The notes: generated from the sequence alone by a model not told the origin. Counted from the stretch's first letter, positions 48,699 through 59,110 are shown. The stretch is 64,000 bases of DNA from Devosia psychrophila (GCF_000971275.1 NZ_LAPV01000011.1:1-64000); one strand, 5' to 3'. A program made the numbers and translations.

Positions 48699-49765
48699 GC
48701 CGGATCGACTGGGTAGTTCTCAACCACGTGGGCAGCCGCATCGCGGTCACCGTGTTGGTATTTTACGGTCTGATTGCGCTGGTGGAGTCGCTCGACACGT
48801 GGCGGTTCAACTATGTCGCCGAGGGCCATGGTTTTCACATGGCATTGGTCATGGTGGCGATGAGCGCGGTCAAATGGACCATCAAGACCCTGCCGGTGAC
48901 GGTGCTGATGGGCGCCATTCTAGGCTTCATCGACTTGAAAGCACGGCACGAACTGACGGTGATCCAGGCCAGCGGCATTTCGATATGGCGGACGGTGAGG
49001 GCGCCGGTGATCGTGCTGGGGCTGCTGAGCCTCGCCACATCGCTGGGCCTTGAAACCATCAGCACGCAGATCAACCGGCAGCTCAGCCCGACCCCGCCCG
49101 GCCAAGCGTCAATGCTGACACCGGCAGGTGAAATCTGGCTCGAACAGCGCAGCGGTGATTTTCACTATGTGATGATGGCGACCGGCATGCAGCAGGGCGG
49201 CACAGCCTTGGGTCAGGTCACCGTGTTTCAACTCGGCGAGAGCGAAGAGGCCCGGCTGGAAGCTCCCGAGGCGATTCTCGAGAGCGGACACTGGGTGTTT
49301 TCGACGGCCATAGTGCGCACGCCAGACAGGCCGGCGCGGACATTGTTCAATTATAGCCTGCCGACCAGTTCGACAGCGGAAGAACTCGGCCTCAAGCTGT
49401 CATCCACCGAAGACATGACCTTTTTCGAGCTGGCGAGCCTGTTACAGGCCGGGGTAGCCGACCCGGGCATTAGGACGGCGGCAACCATGCGGCTGATCAA
49501 ACTGCTGGCTTTGCCGCTGGTGCTGACCGGCTCGCTGTTCATTGCTTTTGCGTTTACCGCAGGTTATCGAAGAGGCTCTAATTATGGTCCGGCGGTCCTT
49601 TACGGGATTGTACTGGGCTTCGTCGTGTTTGTGATTACCGAGATGGCCGACCGTGCCGGGTCGACCGGCGTTCTCGACCCCACCTTCGCGTCGATCGGAC
49701 CGGCGTTTGTAGCAATTGTCATTGGCGTGACGGTGCTGCTGCACAAGGAAGACGGGCGCGCGTGA
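48695..49765 (+). CDS. lptG: LPS export permease LptG
   Basis: A 356-residue partner of LptF with the same six-helix plus jellyroll plan. It begins SRIDWVVLNHVGSRIAVTVL, has the coupling segment LKARHELTVIQASGISIWRT, and a C-terminal helix bundle with LVLTGSLFIAFAFTAGYRRG. ATG 48695 overlaps lptF and its stop overlaps lptD (GTGA), giving a coupled three-gene set that assembles the LPS transport path from inner to outer membrane. Confidence 0.93.
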   Translation: MSRIDWVVLNHVGSRIAVTVLVFYGLIALVESLDTWRFNYVAEGHGFHMALVMVAMSAVKWTIKTLPVTVLMGAILGFIDLKARHELTVIQASGISIWRTVRAPVIVLGLLSLATSLGLETISTQINRQLSPTPPGQASMLTPAGEIWLEQRSGDFHYVMMATGMQQGGTALGQVTVFQLGESEEARLEAPEAILESGHWVFSTAIVRTPDRPARTLFNYSLPTSSTAEELGLKLSSTEDMTFFELASLLQAGVADPGIRTAATMRLIKLLALPLVLTGSLFIAFAFTAGYRRGSNYGPAVLYGIVLGFVVFVITEMADRAGSTGVLDPTFASIGPAFVAIVIGVTVLLHKEDGRA

Positions 49766-52065
49766 AGTACGGTGCGAATACGAGTAAGTGGGTACGTCGC
49801 CTGGCTCTGGCCAGTGCGTTGCTGGCGCTTACCCTGACGCCGAGTGCCTTTGCGCAAGGTCTCATTCCAGCGGATTTTTTCAATGCATCAATCGACCCGG
49901 CGGCGCCGACGGCTGTCGATGCGGACACGCTGACATTCGACAGCGTCGCGAACGTCATCACGGCCACCGGATCGGTGGTGCTACGCCAGGGCGGCTATAC
50001 GATGGCTGGACAAAGCCTGGTTTATAACCGCGTTAGCGGCGAGCTGAAGTTCGTCGGCGAGGTTACGGTGCTCGATCCTTCAGGCAATTTGGCCGAGATG
50101 GACGATCTAGAAGTGACCGGCGGCATGAAGCAGGCCTTCATGAATGCGCTGACCATCACAGCCTATGATGGCTCCCGGATCACCGCCGACAGTGTCGACT
50201 ACGACGATGAACTGCTGACCGTGCTGGAGCGCGCCAATTACGCGCCTTGTGGCGAGTGCGTTGACGGTGCGGGGCAACGCATTGGCTGGTCGGTCCAGAC
50301 GTCCCGCGTCATCAAGAATGGCGAGGATGGATCGATCACGCTGGAGCAGCCTACGTTGTCGCTGCTCGGTATTCCGGTCGCCTGGTTGCCTTATTTGTGG
50401 CTGCCGGACACCGGTGCTTCGACCCTGGGCAGCTTGCGTATGCCCAACTATGATTACAGCGAACAAACCGGGCATCGCCTGGAAGTGCCGTATTATGCCT
50501 ATTCGAGCCGTTGGACCGACGTCATCCTGACGCCGACATTCATGACGCGGCAGGGTTTTCTGCTCGGGGCGGAAGTGCTGCAGCGGTTCGATGCCGGCTC
50601 GTTCCAGATCAAGGCATCCGGCCTGTACCAGTGGGACAAAGCGGCGTTCACCTTTACGGAAGCGCAGCGCGACTGGCGTGGCGCGATCCAGACCTCGGGT
50701 GAATTCAAGCCGATCAAGGATTGGACCGTCGGTTGGAGCTATACGGCCTTCACGGACGCTGCATATCTGGTGGATTATCGTCTGGCAGTGGGCAAATCTA
50801 CGACCAATCAGGTCTATGCGACGCACCTGACCGACGACACCTATTTCGATGCTCGCGTGCAGCAGTTCAACCAGATCGGCAACTACACCGCCGCTGATCA
50901 AGGCCAACAGGCGCAAACCGTGCCTGTGGTGCAATTCAATCATGTCGAGGACCTGGGGCCAGGCAATGGCCGGGTCGAGATTGCCGGCAAGCTGCTTGGC
51001 GTGCGGCGCGAATTCGATTCGAAGACGACGTCCAATGGCGTACCCTATGTGTTTGGTTATGCCGGCAACAAGCAGCATGCGAGCCTGCAGGCCGGATGGC
51101 AGACGCAGTGGATCGGCGCTGGCGGTTTTGTTGCCACCCCGTATCTGGGCGGTCGTGCCGATCTTGCCTATTACGATGGGACCAGCCCGATCCTACCCGG
51201 CGCGACCACGCTGTGGAGCGCGACGCCGATCGCCGCCATGGATGTGCGTTTCCCGATGGCCGCAAGCGACGGCTCGACCGTGCATTTGATCGAGCCGATC
51301 GGACAACTAGTCTATCGCGGATCCAATACCAGTGCAGTCGGCATCACCAATGATGACGCGCAGAGCTTCGTGTTCGATGACACAAACCTGTTCAGCTACA
51401 ACCGCTTCTCGGGCAGCGCCCGCCAGGAGACGGGGTTGCGCGCCAATGTGGGCGGTCGCTACCAAGCCAACTTCCTTGAAGGCAGCTTCCTCGAATTGAT
51501 CGCCGGACAATCCTTTCAGCTGGCAGGCAGCAATGCATTTGCGGGGTCGGACCACACGCAAGTCGGCGTCGGATCGGGGCTCGACACGTCGGCTTCCTAC
51601 GCGGTGCTGGGCGCCTATGCCGGGCTCACGCAGGGCATTACTGCCGGTGGCAAGCTGCAGATCGACACTACCAATCCGCGGATTTCGCGCGGTTCGTTGA
51701 CAGCGGCATATTCCAAGGATCGCTACGGCGCTTCGCTCGACTACAGCTATATCGCGGCAAATCGGGCAGCGGGCGTGATCAAGGACCAGCATGAGATCGG
51801 CGGGACATTGACAGTTCCGGTAACCGAATACTGGTCGGTGAATTCCAGTGCCGCCTGGGACTTGAGCGCCGGTAGCTTCCTGCAGGTCGGCGGCGGGGTT
51901 GTCTATGACGATGGCTATCTACTGATCGGCGCGGGCGCTACCCGCAATGGCCCGACCCACACGACACCCAATGCTACAAACTTGACGGCTAGCTTCCGCC
52001 TGAAGGCGCCGGCGGGGCTTAATCTGGGCTATACTGGCTCAACCGCTCTGCCCACCTTACCTTGA
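49762..52065 (+). CDS. lptD: LPS assembly outer-membrane protein LptD
   Basis: A 767-residue outer-membrane barrel that inserts LPS into the outer leaflet. Signal peptide 1-31 (ending SAFAQ), an OstA/LptA-like jellyroll about 50-190 (VDADTLTFDSVANVITATGS), then a long barrel domain. Two Cys at YAPCGECVDG near 161-164 are the only Cys, unlike the four of E. coli LptD, so the disulfide pattern differs. GTG 49762 overlaps the lptG stop by 4 bases. Partner LptE is not in the window. Confidence 0.93.
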   Translation: MKYGANTSKWVRRLALASALLALTLTPSAFAQGLIPADFFNASIDPAAPTAVDADTLTFDSVANVITATGSVVLRQGGYTMAGQSLVYNRVSGELKFVGEVTVLDPSGNLAEMDDLEVTGGMKQAFMNALTITAYDGSRITADSVDYDDELLTVLERANYAPCGECVDGAGQRIGWSVQTSRVIKNGEDGSITLEQPTLSLLGIPVAWLPYLWLPDTGASTLGSLRMPNYDYSEQTGHRLEVPYYAYSSRWTDVILTPTFMTRQGFLLGAEVLQRFDAGSFQIKASGLYQWDKAAFTFTEAQRDWRGAIQTSGEFKPIKDWTVGWSYTAFTDAAYLVDYRLAVGKSTTNQVYATHLTDDTYFDARVQQFNQIGNYTAADQGQQAQTVPVVQFNHVEDLGPGNGRVEIAGKLLGVRREFDSKTTSNGVPYVFGYAGNKQHASLQAGWQTQWIGAGGFVATPYLGGRADLAYYDGTSPILPGATTLWSATPIAAMDVRFPMAASDGSTVHLIEPIGQLVYRGSNTSAVGITNDDAQSFVFDDTNLFSYNRFSGSARQETGLRANVGGRYQANFLEGSFLELIAGQSFQLAGSNAFAGSDHTQVGVGSGLDTSASYAVLGAYAGLTQGITAGGKLQIDTTNPRISRGSLTAAYSKDRYGASLDYSYIAANRAAGVIKDQHEIGGTLTVPVTEYWSVNSSAAWDLSAGSFLQVGGGVVYDDGYLLIGAGATRNGPTHTTPNATNLTASFRLKAPAGLNLGYTGSTALPTLP

Positions 52066-52153
52066 TATCGGATTTTGGCCTCAATCATGGGGCAATTGAC
52101 AGCGCTCTATTCCCGCCGCATTGAGTGCGGGTGGTTTGACGTGAGGCGGAACA

Positions 52154-53050
52154 ATGATGGCCAAGAATTTCTGGGGGCGCACTGCCAGCGCCATTCTCGT
52201 GGGCGCAATGCTGCTGATGGGCGCTGCCGTGCCGGCGATGGCGCAGAATGTCCGCGCGACAGTCAACGGGACGATCATCACCGACCTCCAGGTCGCCCAG
52301 CGCCAGAAGCTGTTTGCCCTCGAAGGCAATCGCGGTGGCAGCAAGGGCGCGTTGGACCAACTGGTCACGGAAGCTATTCAGCTCGGCGAAGCCAAGCGTA
52401 TCGGCATCACCGTCTCCAATGCGCAGGTCGACGAGGCGCTGCTGCAGATCGCTCGCAACATGAAGGTCAGCCAGGACAAGCTGGTCAGCATGTTGCAGCA
52501 GGGCGGCGTAGGCATGGATACGCTGAAGGACCGCTTGCGTGCAGCCATCGCCTGGAATGCCGTCACCGAGCAGGCCATCATGCCGCAGGTTCAGATCTCC
52601 GAGCTGTCGCTGGACCAGGAGGCCGCCGCCAAGGTGCAGGTCTATCAGGGCTTCGATTACATTCTTAAAGAAGTGATCTTCGTCGGCAGCGCTGGCCGTT
52701 CAGGCCAGGCCAACAGCTACCGCTCCAAGTTCTCGGGCTGCGACACAGCCGTCGATCTGTCGCTCGGCTATACCGATGCCGCGGTGATCGATGTGGGTCG
52801 CCGCCATGCCACACAGATGCCGGAAGCCATCGCCAAGGAACTGGCGGGCCTTAATGTTGGCGGCATCACCAAGCCGCGCGCGGTGGAAACCGGCCTGTCG
52901 ATGCTGGCGGTCTGCGAAAAAACCCAGGCGGAAGACCTGACCTTCATCAAGGGCGACCTGCGGGCCGAAGCCGGCAACACTGCCTTGGGCGGCCAGTCGG
53001 AAACCTATATGGCCGAGCTGCGCAAGAACGCCAAGATCATCTTTAACTAA
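52154..53050 (+). CDS. SurA-like periplasmic chaperone
   Basis: A 298-residue exported protein: signal peptide 1-30 (ending AMAQ), then a SurA N-terminal-type domain (VRATVNGTIITDLQVAQRQK, KGALDQLVTEAIQLGEAKRI), and a shorter C-terminal part. No intact parvulin PPIase signature was seen. Its position after lptD fits a chaperone for outer-membrane protein folding, as surA follows lptD in proteobacteria. ATG 52154 or 52157. Confidence 0.82.
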   Translation: MMAKNFWGRTASAILVGAMLLMGAAVPAMAQNVRATVNGTIITDLQVAQRQKLFALEGNRGGSKGALDQLVTEAIQLGEAKRIGITVSNAQVDEALLQIARNMKVSQDKLVSMLQQGGVGMDTLKDRLRAAIAWNAVTEQAIMPQVQISELSLDQEAAAKVQVYQGFDYILKEVIFVGSAGRSGQANSYRSKFSGCDTAVDLSLGYTDAAVIDVGRRHATQMPEAIAKELAGLNVGGITKPRAVETGLSMLAVCEKTQAEDLTFIKGDLRAEAGNTALGGQSETYMAELRKNAKIIFN

Positions 53051-53056
53051 CTTGGA

Positions 53057-53083
53057 CGGGTCCGCCGCTGGCGGGCTCTTTTT
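53057..53083 (+). terminator. Terminator-like hairpin between the SurA-like gene and pdxA
   Basis: CCGCC, loop GCT, GGCGG, followed by GCTCTTTTT. It is a short GC stem with a five-T run 12 bases after the stop, positioned to reduce read-through into pdxA. Confidence 0.6.
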
Positions 53084-53103
53084 CGTCTGCGACGGGGGCC
53101 GAG

Positions 53104-54102
53104 ATGGACAAACCGCTGGCCATCAGCATGGGCGAACCCGCTGGTGTGGGGCCTGATCTCATCCTGGCACTGTATGCGAAACGGGTCGAGCTCGATCTTC
53201 CCGAATTCTGCGTCTTCGGCCATGCCGACCTTCTCAAGGCCCGGGCCGCGCGGCTGGGACTTGATATAGAGATCGCGACGGTTGGCGCTCCCGGTACCAA
53301 TGCTGCTTTTGCTACCGCACTGCCCGTCTCTCATGTCGAGGGACTGGTGCCTGACAATCCCGGCCAGACCTCACCGCTTTCCGCCGCTGCGGTGATCCGG
53401 TCTATCGAAGCCGCCGTCGAGGCGACCATGACTGGCGAGTGCCGCGGGCTGGTAACCGGGCCAATCCACAAGGCGGCACTCTACAATGCCGGCTTCAGGC
53501 ATCCTGGCCATACCGAATTCCTGGCCGAACTATGCGCCATGGGTGGTAAGCCTCGGCTGCCGGTCATGATGCTGGCGCATGGCGGTCTGCGCGCGGTGCC
53601 GGTGACCATCCATGTGCCGATCCGTGCCGTGCCTGACCTTTTGACCAAGCAGCTCATCGTCGATACTATCAAAGTGTTGGCGCATGACCTCAAGCAGCGC
53701 TTCGGCATTGCCAATCCGCAGATCGGCGTGGCCGGGCTGAACCCGCATGCGGGTGAAGGCGGCGCGATCGGGCGCGAGGATCTCGAAATCGTCGGACCTG
53801 CGGTGGCGCAATTGCAATTCGAGGGCATTGGCGTCGAAGGCCCCCTGCCCGCCGATACGCTGTTTTACCCGGCCCACTGGGCGCGTTATGATGCGGTCGT
53901 GGCGATGTATCACGACCAGGCGCTGATCCCGATCAAGACGGTGGCGTTCGAAGAGGCGGTGAATGTAACGCTGGGCCTGCCTATCGTTCGGACTTCGCCG
54001 GATCATGGCACGGCGTTCGACCTCGCCGGCACCGGACGCGCATCCTACGCCAGCTTCCTCGCGGCCATCAGAATGGCCGACGCAATGACAGCGAACCAAT
54101 GA
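53104..54102 (+). CDS. pdxA: 4-hydroxythreonine-4-phosphate dehydrogenase PdxA
   Basis: A 332-residue NAD-dependent enzyme of vitamin B6 synthesis; its product is condensed by PdxJ. Motifs: [18 protein letters not shown] at the start, [20 protein letters not shown] with the metal-binding His, [20 protein letters not shown], and [11 protein letters not shown] followed by [19 protein letters not shown]. All family residues appear intact. ATG 53104; the stop overlaps rsmA (ATGA). Confidence 0.96.
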   Translation: MDKPLAISMGEPAGVGPDLILALYAKRVELDLPEFCVFGHADLLKARAARLGLDIEIATVGAPGTNAAFATALPVSHVEGLVPDNPGQTSPLSAAAVIRSIEAAVEATMTGECRGLVTGPIHKAALYNAGFRHPGHTEFLAELCAMGGKPRLPVMMLAHGGLRAVPVTIHVPIRAVPDLLTKQLIVDTIKVLAHDLKQRFGIANPQIGVAGLNPHAGEGGAIGREDLEIVGPAVAQLQFEGIGVEGPLPADTLFYPAHWARYDAVVAMYHDQALIPIKTVAFEEAVNVTLGLPIVRTSPDHGTAFDLAGTGRASYASFLAAIRMADAMTANQ

Positions 54103-54947
54103 CCCAGATCGACAACCTGCCCCCGCTGCGCGAGGTGATCGCGGAGCATGGCCTGCGCGCCAAGAAGGAGCTGGGACAAAACTTCCTGCTCGATCTCAAC
54201 TTGACGTCACGCATCGCCCGCGTTGCCGGACCGCTCGAAGGCATCCGTGTCATCGAGGTTGGCCCAGGCCCGGGTGGATTAACCCGGGCGCTGCTAGCTG
54301 AGGGCGCACGCGACGTTATTGCCATCGAGCGCGACCCGCGTGCCCTGCCCGCACTGGCCCAGATATCCGAGGCTTATCCCGGCCGGCTGACAGTGATTGC
54401 CGGCGATGCGATGGAGATCGATTATCGCCTGCTGGCGGATGGGCCGACGCGCATCATCGCCAACCTGCCCTATAATATCGCCACGCCGCTGTTGACCGGC
54501 TGGCTGACCATGGACCCGTGGCCGAACTTTTTCGAGAGCCTGACGCTGATGTTCCAGCGCGAAGTGGCCGAGCGCATCTGCGCCAAGCCGAGCGAAGACC
54601 CCTATGGACGGCTCGGCGTGCTGGCCGGCTGGCGCAGCGAGGCGCGGATAGCCTTCAATGTGGGTCGGCAGGCTTTCGTGCCGCCGCCCAATGTCACCTC
54701 GGCCGTGGTGCATCTCACACCCAAGCCGGTGGGTGATGATGTGACGGTGAAAAATCTCGAGCTGATCACCCGCTCGGCATTTGGACAGCGTCGCAAGATG
54801 GTGCGGCAGAGCCTGAAGGCGGCGGGCGTGCCGGTGGAGGGCCTGTTGGCCGCGGCTGGGCTCAAGGGCGACGAACGGGCGGAAGACCTGCCCATCGAGG
54901 CGTTCCTCGCCATGGCGCGGGCATTGCCAGCTTTGCGTCGGAGCTAA
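54099..54947 (+). CDS. rsmA: 16S rRNA dimethyladenosine transferase RsmA (KsgA)
   Basis: A 282-residue SAM-dependent enzyme that dimethylates two adjacent adenines near the 16S 3' end during 30S assembly. Motifs: [29 protein letters not shown] (SAM site), AIERDP and the catalytic [11 protein letters not shown]. The C-terminal helical domain ends with [13 protein letters not shown]. Convergent with the MFS gene, overlapping by 4 bases. Confidence 0.96.
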   Translation: MTQIDNLPPLREVIAEHGLRAKKELGQNFLLDLNLTSRIARVAGPLEGIRVIEVGPGPGGLTRALLAEGARDVIAIERDPRALPALAQISEAYPGRLTVIAGDAMEIDYRLLADGPTRIIANLPYNIATPLLTGWLTMDPWPNFFESLTLMFQREVAERICAKPSEDPYGRLGVLAGWRSEARIAFNVGRQAFVPPPNVTSAVVHLTPKPVGDDVTVKNLELITRSAFGQRRKMVRQSLKAAGVPVEGLLAAAGLKGDERAEDLPIEAFLAMARALPALRRS

Positions 54948-56176
54948 ACTGCAGTCGGAGGCTCGGGCGGAAGTTCGGGGACTGGCAGGGGTGGCAGTTG
55001 GACCATGCGGAAGGCTACCAGCAGGGCCGCGATGGCGGCACCGCCGCTGACCAGCATGACGCCGTTCCAGCCCCAGGCCACCCAGGCGTAACCACCGAGT
55101 GTGCCGAGCACGGACGAGCCGAGATAGTAGGCGAATAGGTATATGGCGGAGGCCTGAGCGCGGCCGACCAAAGCGCGGCGGGCGACCCAGGCGCTGGCAA
55201 TGCCGTGGGCGGCGAAGTAGCCGATGGTGGCAATAGCGAGGCCGGCGATGATGATGGGCGTCGAGGGGATCAGCGTCAAGAAAACGCCGATGGTCATTGT
55301 CAGCACGAGTATCCAGTAGACCTTTCGGCGACCGAGGCGCTGGGCGAGACCGCCTGCCCATGTGGAACTGATGCTGCCGAGCAGATAGACCACGAAAATG
55401 GCGGCGATGGCCGAGTGGCTGAGGTTGAAGGGCGGCAGCGCCAGGCGGAAGCCGGCGTAGTTGTAGAGCGTGACGAAGCTGCCCATCAGCAGGAAAGCGG
55501 AGGCAAATAGCCAAGGCAGGCCGGCATCATTGAACTGGAGGCGAATCAGGCGGGCGAGATCGCGCAGGCCGAGGCGGGTGCGAGCGGAATTGTGCGGCGT
55601 TGGGAGGAGCAGGACTACGGCGATCGCTGCTGCGGCGATTGCCACGCCGAGCACCAAGAGGGCTGGCCGCCAGCCGATCCAGTCGGCCAGCACGCCGGAG
55701 AGCAATCGTCCGGCCATGCCGCCTATGGCGGTGCCGCCGATGTAGAGACCCATGGAAAAGCCGAGCGCGTCCGGGTCCATTTCTTCTGCCAGGTAGACCA
55801 TAGCGACGGCCGGAAGTCCCGACAAGGTCAGGCCCATCAGCGTGCGGATGGCGAGCAGCGCGTACCAGTTGGGCGCCAAGGGCAGTAACAGGCCGAGGGC
55901 CGCTGTTAGCAGGATGGCCCAGACCATCAGTGTCTTGCGGCCGAGGCGGTCGGCGACCAAGCTAGCGAACAGCAAAGCGACGGCAAGGGTAGCGGTGGTG
56001 ACCGAGAGCGACAGGGAACTGGTGCCGGCGTCGAGGCCGAATTCGGCGGCAAAGATCGGTAGCAGGGGCTGGACGGAATAGAGCGAGGCGAAGATCGCGA
56101 AGGCGGAGAGGAAGAAGGCGACGTTGGCGCGGAGGAAAGCCGGCGTGCCGCGGCGAATGACGGAAGAGGTGGTCAT
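54944..56176 (-). CDS. MFS transporter (YnfM-like)
   Basis: A 410-residue inner-membrane protein with 12 helices. [36 protein letters not shown] (motif A), [20 protein letters not shown] and a second-half [16 protein letters not shown] are typical of the YnfM/arabinose-efflux-like branch. The substrate is unknown. It breaks the usual rsmA-gmk neighbourhood and is followed by a repeat-filled gap. Confidence 0.88.
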   Translation of the reverse strand: MTTSSVIRRGTPAFLRANVAFFLSAFAIFASLYSVQPLLPIFAAEFGLDAGTSSLSLSVTTATLAVALLFASLVADRLGRKTLMVWAILLTAALGLLLPLAPNWYALLAIRTLMGLTLSGLPAVAMVYLAEEMDPDALGFSMGLYIGGTAIGGMAGRLLSGVLADWIGWRPALLVLGVAIAAAAIAVVLLLPTPHNSARTRLGLRDLARLIRLQFNDAGLPWLFASAFLLMGSFVTLYNYAGFRLALPPFNLSHSAIAAIFVVYLLGSISSTWAGGLAQRLGRRKVYWILVLTMTIGVFLTLIPSTPIIIAGLAIATIGYFAAHGIASAWVARRALVGRAQASAIYLFAYYLGSSVLGTLGGYAWVAWGWNGVMLVSGGAAIAALLVAFRMVQLPPLPVPELPPEPPTAV

Positions 56177-56227
56177 TTTATTTGCAACTCAATGCCCAAA
56201 TTGATCCCCGCCCTTGATCCCTCTCCA

Positions 56228-56312
56228 CAAGGGGAGGGAGACGATGAACATCGACGGTCGCGCTGGCGCCTCCCTCCCCTCGATGCGGAGGGATTGAGGG
56301 TGGGGTGATGGC
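56228..56312. repeat. GGGAGGGAGACGATGAAC repeat, copy 2
   Basis: Uninterrupted version of the repeat at 33951-34040. Its left neighbour CGCCCTTGATCC (56209-56220) is separated from CACAAGGGG by only five bases, whereas in copy 1 a covarying hairpin element lies between. Confidence 0.75.
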
Positions 56313-56420
56313 GGGAGTGGAGCTACCATCAAACAGCGCTTGGCCCATAGCTGATCCAATGGAGCGATTCGTCCTGCGGCTTCGTGCCATTCCGCCATAG
56401 GCCTCATGGCCTTCTCACCT

Positions 56421-56445
56421 AAATTCGCTCCACCGGAGCGAATTT
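56421..56445 (+). repeat. Covarying hairpin element, copy 3
   Basis: AAATTCGCTCC, loop ACC, GGAGCGAATTT; perfect 11-bp stem. Left flank CCTCATGGCCTTCTCACCT, right flank TCCTGCGGCCGGTTCGAATT. It lies 20 bases beyond the gmk stop codon. Confidence 0.85.
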
Positions 56446-56464
56446 TCCTGCGGCCGGTTCGAAT

Positions 56465-57103
56465 TCAAAGAGAATCGATCTGGTTCTGTAAGTCTTTGAC
56501 GAAGTTGTCCAATTGGGTGAGGCGCGGGCGGGCGAGACGGGCTGCGGCGAGGATTGAGCGCACCTTCTGGGTGGAAGCTTCGAGGTCATCGTTGATGATG
56601 ATGTAGTCGTATTCGGAATAGTGCTGCATTTCGAGCTTGGCGTTGCGCAGGCGCTTTTCGATGGTGCCGGAGCTGTCCTGGGCACGACGCTCAAGGCGAG
56701 CGCGGAGCTCTTTGATGGTCGGCGGCAGGATGAACACGGTGACCATGTCCTTGCGGCTCTTTTCGTAGAGCTGCAGCGTGCCTTGGTAGTCGACGTCGAA
56801 CAGGATGTCGTTGCCGGCAGCGAGTTGTTCCTCGACCTTGGCACGCGGCGTGCCGTAGAAATTGTCGTGGACCTGCGCCCATTCAAGCAGTTCGCCATCG
56901 GCCTTCATGGTATTGAAGGTGGGCACATCGACGAAATAATAGTGGGTGCCTTCGACCTCGTCGGTGCGCCGGGCACGCGTGGTCACTGAAACCGACAGAC
57001 GGATATTGGGGTCCTGCCCGAACAGGGATCGGGAAATCGAGGATTTTCCGGCGCCTGACGGCGAAGCGAGAACCAGCATGACGCCGCGGCGCTGAGACTC
57101 CAT
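56465..57103 (-). CDS. gmk: Guanylate kinase
   Basis: A 212-residue kinase that converts GMP to GDP with ATP. P-loop ASPSGAGKSS at 15-24, then SVSVTTRARRTDEVEGTHYY with the GMP-binding Arg/Tyr/Ser set, and DVDYQGTLQL. ATG 57103 starts MESQRRGVMLVLASP; upstream in-frame codons belong to the yicC end and are not used. Ten bases separate it from yicC, a frequent pairing. Confidence 0.96.
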   Translation of the reverse strand: MESQRRGVMLVLASPSGAGKSSISRSLFGQDPNIRLSVSVTTRARRTDEVEGTHYYFVDVPTFNTMKADGELLEWAQVHDNFYGTPRAKVEEQLAAGNDILFDVDYQGTLQLYEKSRKDMVTVFILPPTIKELRARLERRAQDSSGTIEKRLRNAKLEMQHYSEYDYIIINDDLEASTQKVRSILAAARLARPRLTQLDNFVKDLQNQIDSL

Positions 57104-57113
57104 CAGCAATATC

Positions 57114-58001
57114 CTATTCGATGTTCTGCACCTGCTCGCGTAATTGATCGATCGCCGCCTTGAGGTCAAGGCCAATGGCAGTCAGCTCCACCGCATTGGA
57201 TTTACTGCACAGGGTATTGGCTTCGCGGTTGAACTCCTGGGCCAGGAAATCGAGGCGCCGACCGGCGGCTCCGCCAGTGGCGATAAGCTCGCGGGCGGCC
57301 GCAATATGGGCTGTGAGACGATCGAGCTCTTCGCGGATGTCGGCCTTGGTGGCGAGCAGCAGGGCTTCCTGCGCCAGGCGGTCTTCGGAGAGTTTGATAT
57401 CGGTCGCGAGATCGGCAACCTGCTGGCGCAATAGGGCCAGGATGACCTCGCGGCTGCGGGCGGGGTGGGCCTCGGCGCGAGCCACCAGCGCCTCGATCTC
57501 AAGCAACCGATCAAGCAGAACCACGGACATCCTGCTCCCCTCCTGGCGACGGGCGACTGTCAGGTCGATCAGGGCAGTGGAAACCGCGTCGAGAATAGCT
57601 GCGCGAAGTGCTTCGCCATCCTCGTCTAGTACGCTGTCGCGCTGTTCCAGAACGCCGCGCAGGGCGAGAATGCCATCGAGACTTGGCGGCGCGGCCTCCA
57701 CCCTGCCCTTCAGCTCATCGAGAGCGGCCAGCACCGTGTCGAGTGCTTGACGGTTGATGTAGAGCTCGCCGCCTGCCCCTTGCCGCTCCACGGTGAGGTT
57801 TAGCGTTACCGAACCACGGGTCAGCGTCGTGCCGATCAGCTGCCGGATATCGCTTTCGAGCGTGTCGAAACCCGGCGCCAGGCGCAGGCGGATGTCGAGG
57901 CCACGGCCATTGACTGTTTTGACCTCGCAGGCAAATGACGCCCCATGCACCGCGCCATTGGAACGGGCATAGCCCGTCATGCTGGCGAGTGGCTGGCTCA
58001 T
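57114..58001 (-). CDS. yicC: YicC/YloC family endoribonuclease
   Basis: A 295-residue protein. MTGYARSNGAVHGASFACEV and KTVNGRGLDIRLRLAPGFDT open the family, and the C-terminal DFLAQEFNREANTLCSKSNA with VELTAIGLDLKAAIDQLREQ is the DUF1732 hallmark. E. coli YicC is an RNase that promotes decay of some small RNAs. ATG 58001 overlaps the mltG stop (ATGA). Confidence 0.94.
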   Translation of the reverse strand: MSQPLASMTGYARSNGAVHGASFACEVKTVNGRGLDIRLRLAPGFDTLESDIRQLIGTTLTRGSVTLNLTVERQGAGGELYINRQALDTVLAALDELKGRVEAAPPSLDGILALRGVLEQRDSVLDEDGEALRAAILDAVSTALIDLTVARRQEGSRMSVVLLDRLLEIEALVARAEAHPARSREVILALLRQQVADLATDIKLSEDRLAQEALLLATKADIREELDRLTAHIAAARELIATGGAAGRRLDFLAQEFNREANTLCSKSNAVELTAIGLDLKAAIDQLREQVQNIE

Positions 58002-59110
58002 TGCGGGGCCGGTGCTGCGCCGGCCTGCTCGGCCTCGAGTTCCTGACGGGTGGCCTCGGCGTCCGACTCGGCCTGCGCGGCGGCTTCGGCAGCGATGCGA
58101 CGGTACTGCGCCACATTGTCCTGATGCGCGGCATATGTTTCGGCGAAGACGTGGCCTTCGCGCGGCGTGGCACCCTTGGCGACGAAGTAGAGGTAATCGT
58201 GGGTATCGGGATTCGCGACTGCCTTGAGGGCGTCGAGGCCGGGATTGGCGATCGGCGTCGGTGGCAGACCGTCGATCTGATAAGTATTGTAAGGCGTTTT
58301 GGCCTCGATCTCGGAGCGGCGGATGCCGCGGCCGAGCGTCGACTGGCCCTTGGTGATGCCATAGATGATGGTCGGATCGGACTGTAGGCGCATGCCTTCG
58401 CGCAGGCGATTGACGAAGACTGCGGCAACCTGTGGACGCTCGCTGGCGACGCCGGTTTCCTTTTCGACGATGGAGGCCAGAACCAGCAACTGCTCGGGTG
58501 TGTCGATCGGCAGGTCGGCGGCGCGGCCCTCCCAGACCGCGGCAAGTTCGGTGGTCATCGCCGCCTGCATCTTGTCGAGCACGGCCTGGCGAGTATCTCC
58601 CGGAACATAGTCGTAACTGCCGGGCAGGATGGAGCCTTCGACCGGAAGCGTCGTGATCTCGCCGACGATATTGCTGTCGTCATTGAGGCGCTGGATGGCC
58701 TCCCATGAGGTCCAGCCCTCGGGGATGACGACTGCGTAACGGATCGGATTGCCGGTGGTGAGCTCGGTCAGGATATCGACCATGCTGGCGCCCGCTGGAA
58801 TCTGGAAGTCGCCCTGCTTGATGGTGCCCGCCAGCTCGGTGACGCGGCTGCCGACCTGGAAAATGTACTGGTTCGATATCAGCCCCTGCTCTTCGAGACG
58901 CGGGGCGATGGACGAGAGGCCCGAACCGGCCTCGACGCGGAAGGTCGTGTCGGCGGTCAGCGGGCCGTCGCCATAAAACTGCGAGGCGCCATACAGCACG
59001 ACGCCGCCTGCTAACAAGAGACCAAGCACCAGCAGGGACAGGAGGCCGTTGAGAATATCGACGAAGCCATTGCTCGAACGGCGACGGCGCCTTTGCTTGC
59101 GGTCATTCAT
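57998..59110 (-). CDS. mltG: Endolytic murein transglycosylase MltG
   Basis: A 370-residue inner-membrane enzyme. A basic cytosolic tail (NDRKQRRRRRSSNG) leads into one membrane helix (about 19-42), a LysM-like region, and a YceG domain whose catalytic Glu lies in LASIVEKETGVASERPQV; YNTYQIDGLPPTPIANPG follows. It cleaves nascent glycan strands and sets their length. The C-terminus is an Ala/Glu-rich extension. ATG 59110. Confidence 0.94.
   Translation of the reverse strand: MNDRKQRRRRRSSNGFVDILNGLLSLLVLGLLLAGGVVLYGASQFYGDGPLTADTTFRVEAGSGLSSIAPRLEEQGLISNQYIFQVGSRVTELAGTIKQGDFQIPAGASMVDILTELTTGNPIRYAVVIPEGWTSWEAIQRLNDDSNIVGEITTLPVEGSILPGSYDYVPGDTRQAVLDKMQAAMTTELAAVWEGRAADLPIDTPEQLLVLASIVEKETGVASERPQVAAVFVNRLREGMRLQSDPTIIYGITKGQSTLGRGIRRSEIEAKTPYNTYQIDGLPPTPIANPGLDALKAVANPDTHDYLYFVAKGATPREGHVFAETYAAHQDNVAQYRRIAAEAAAQAESDAEATRQELEAEQAGAAPAPQ

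Larger units (their letters stand above)
56177..56464. other. Intergenic region with two repeat families
   Basis: No gene. It holds the GGGAGGGAGACGATGAAC repeat (56228-56312), a partial GGAGCGATTCGTCCTGCGGC fragment near 56361-56381, and hairpin copy 3 (56421-56445) ending 20 bases before the gmk stop. Confidence 0.6.

Noticed and set aside
54294..55514. Minus-strand frame of 406 codons spanning rsmA and the MFS gene
   Set aside because: It is out of frame with both real genes and its composition is an Arg/His-rich artefact.
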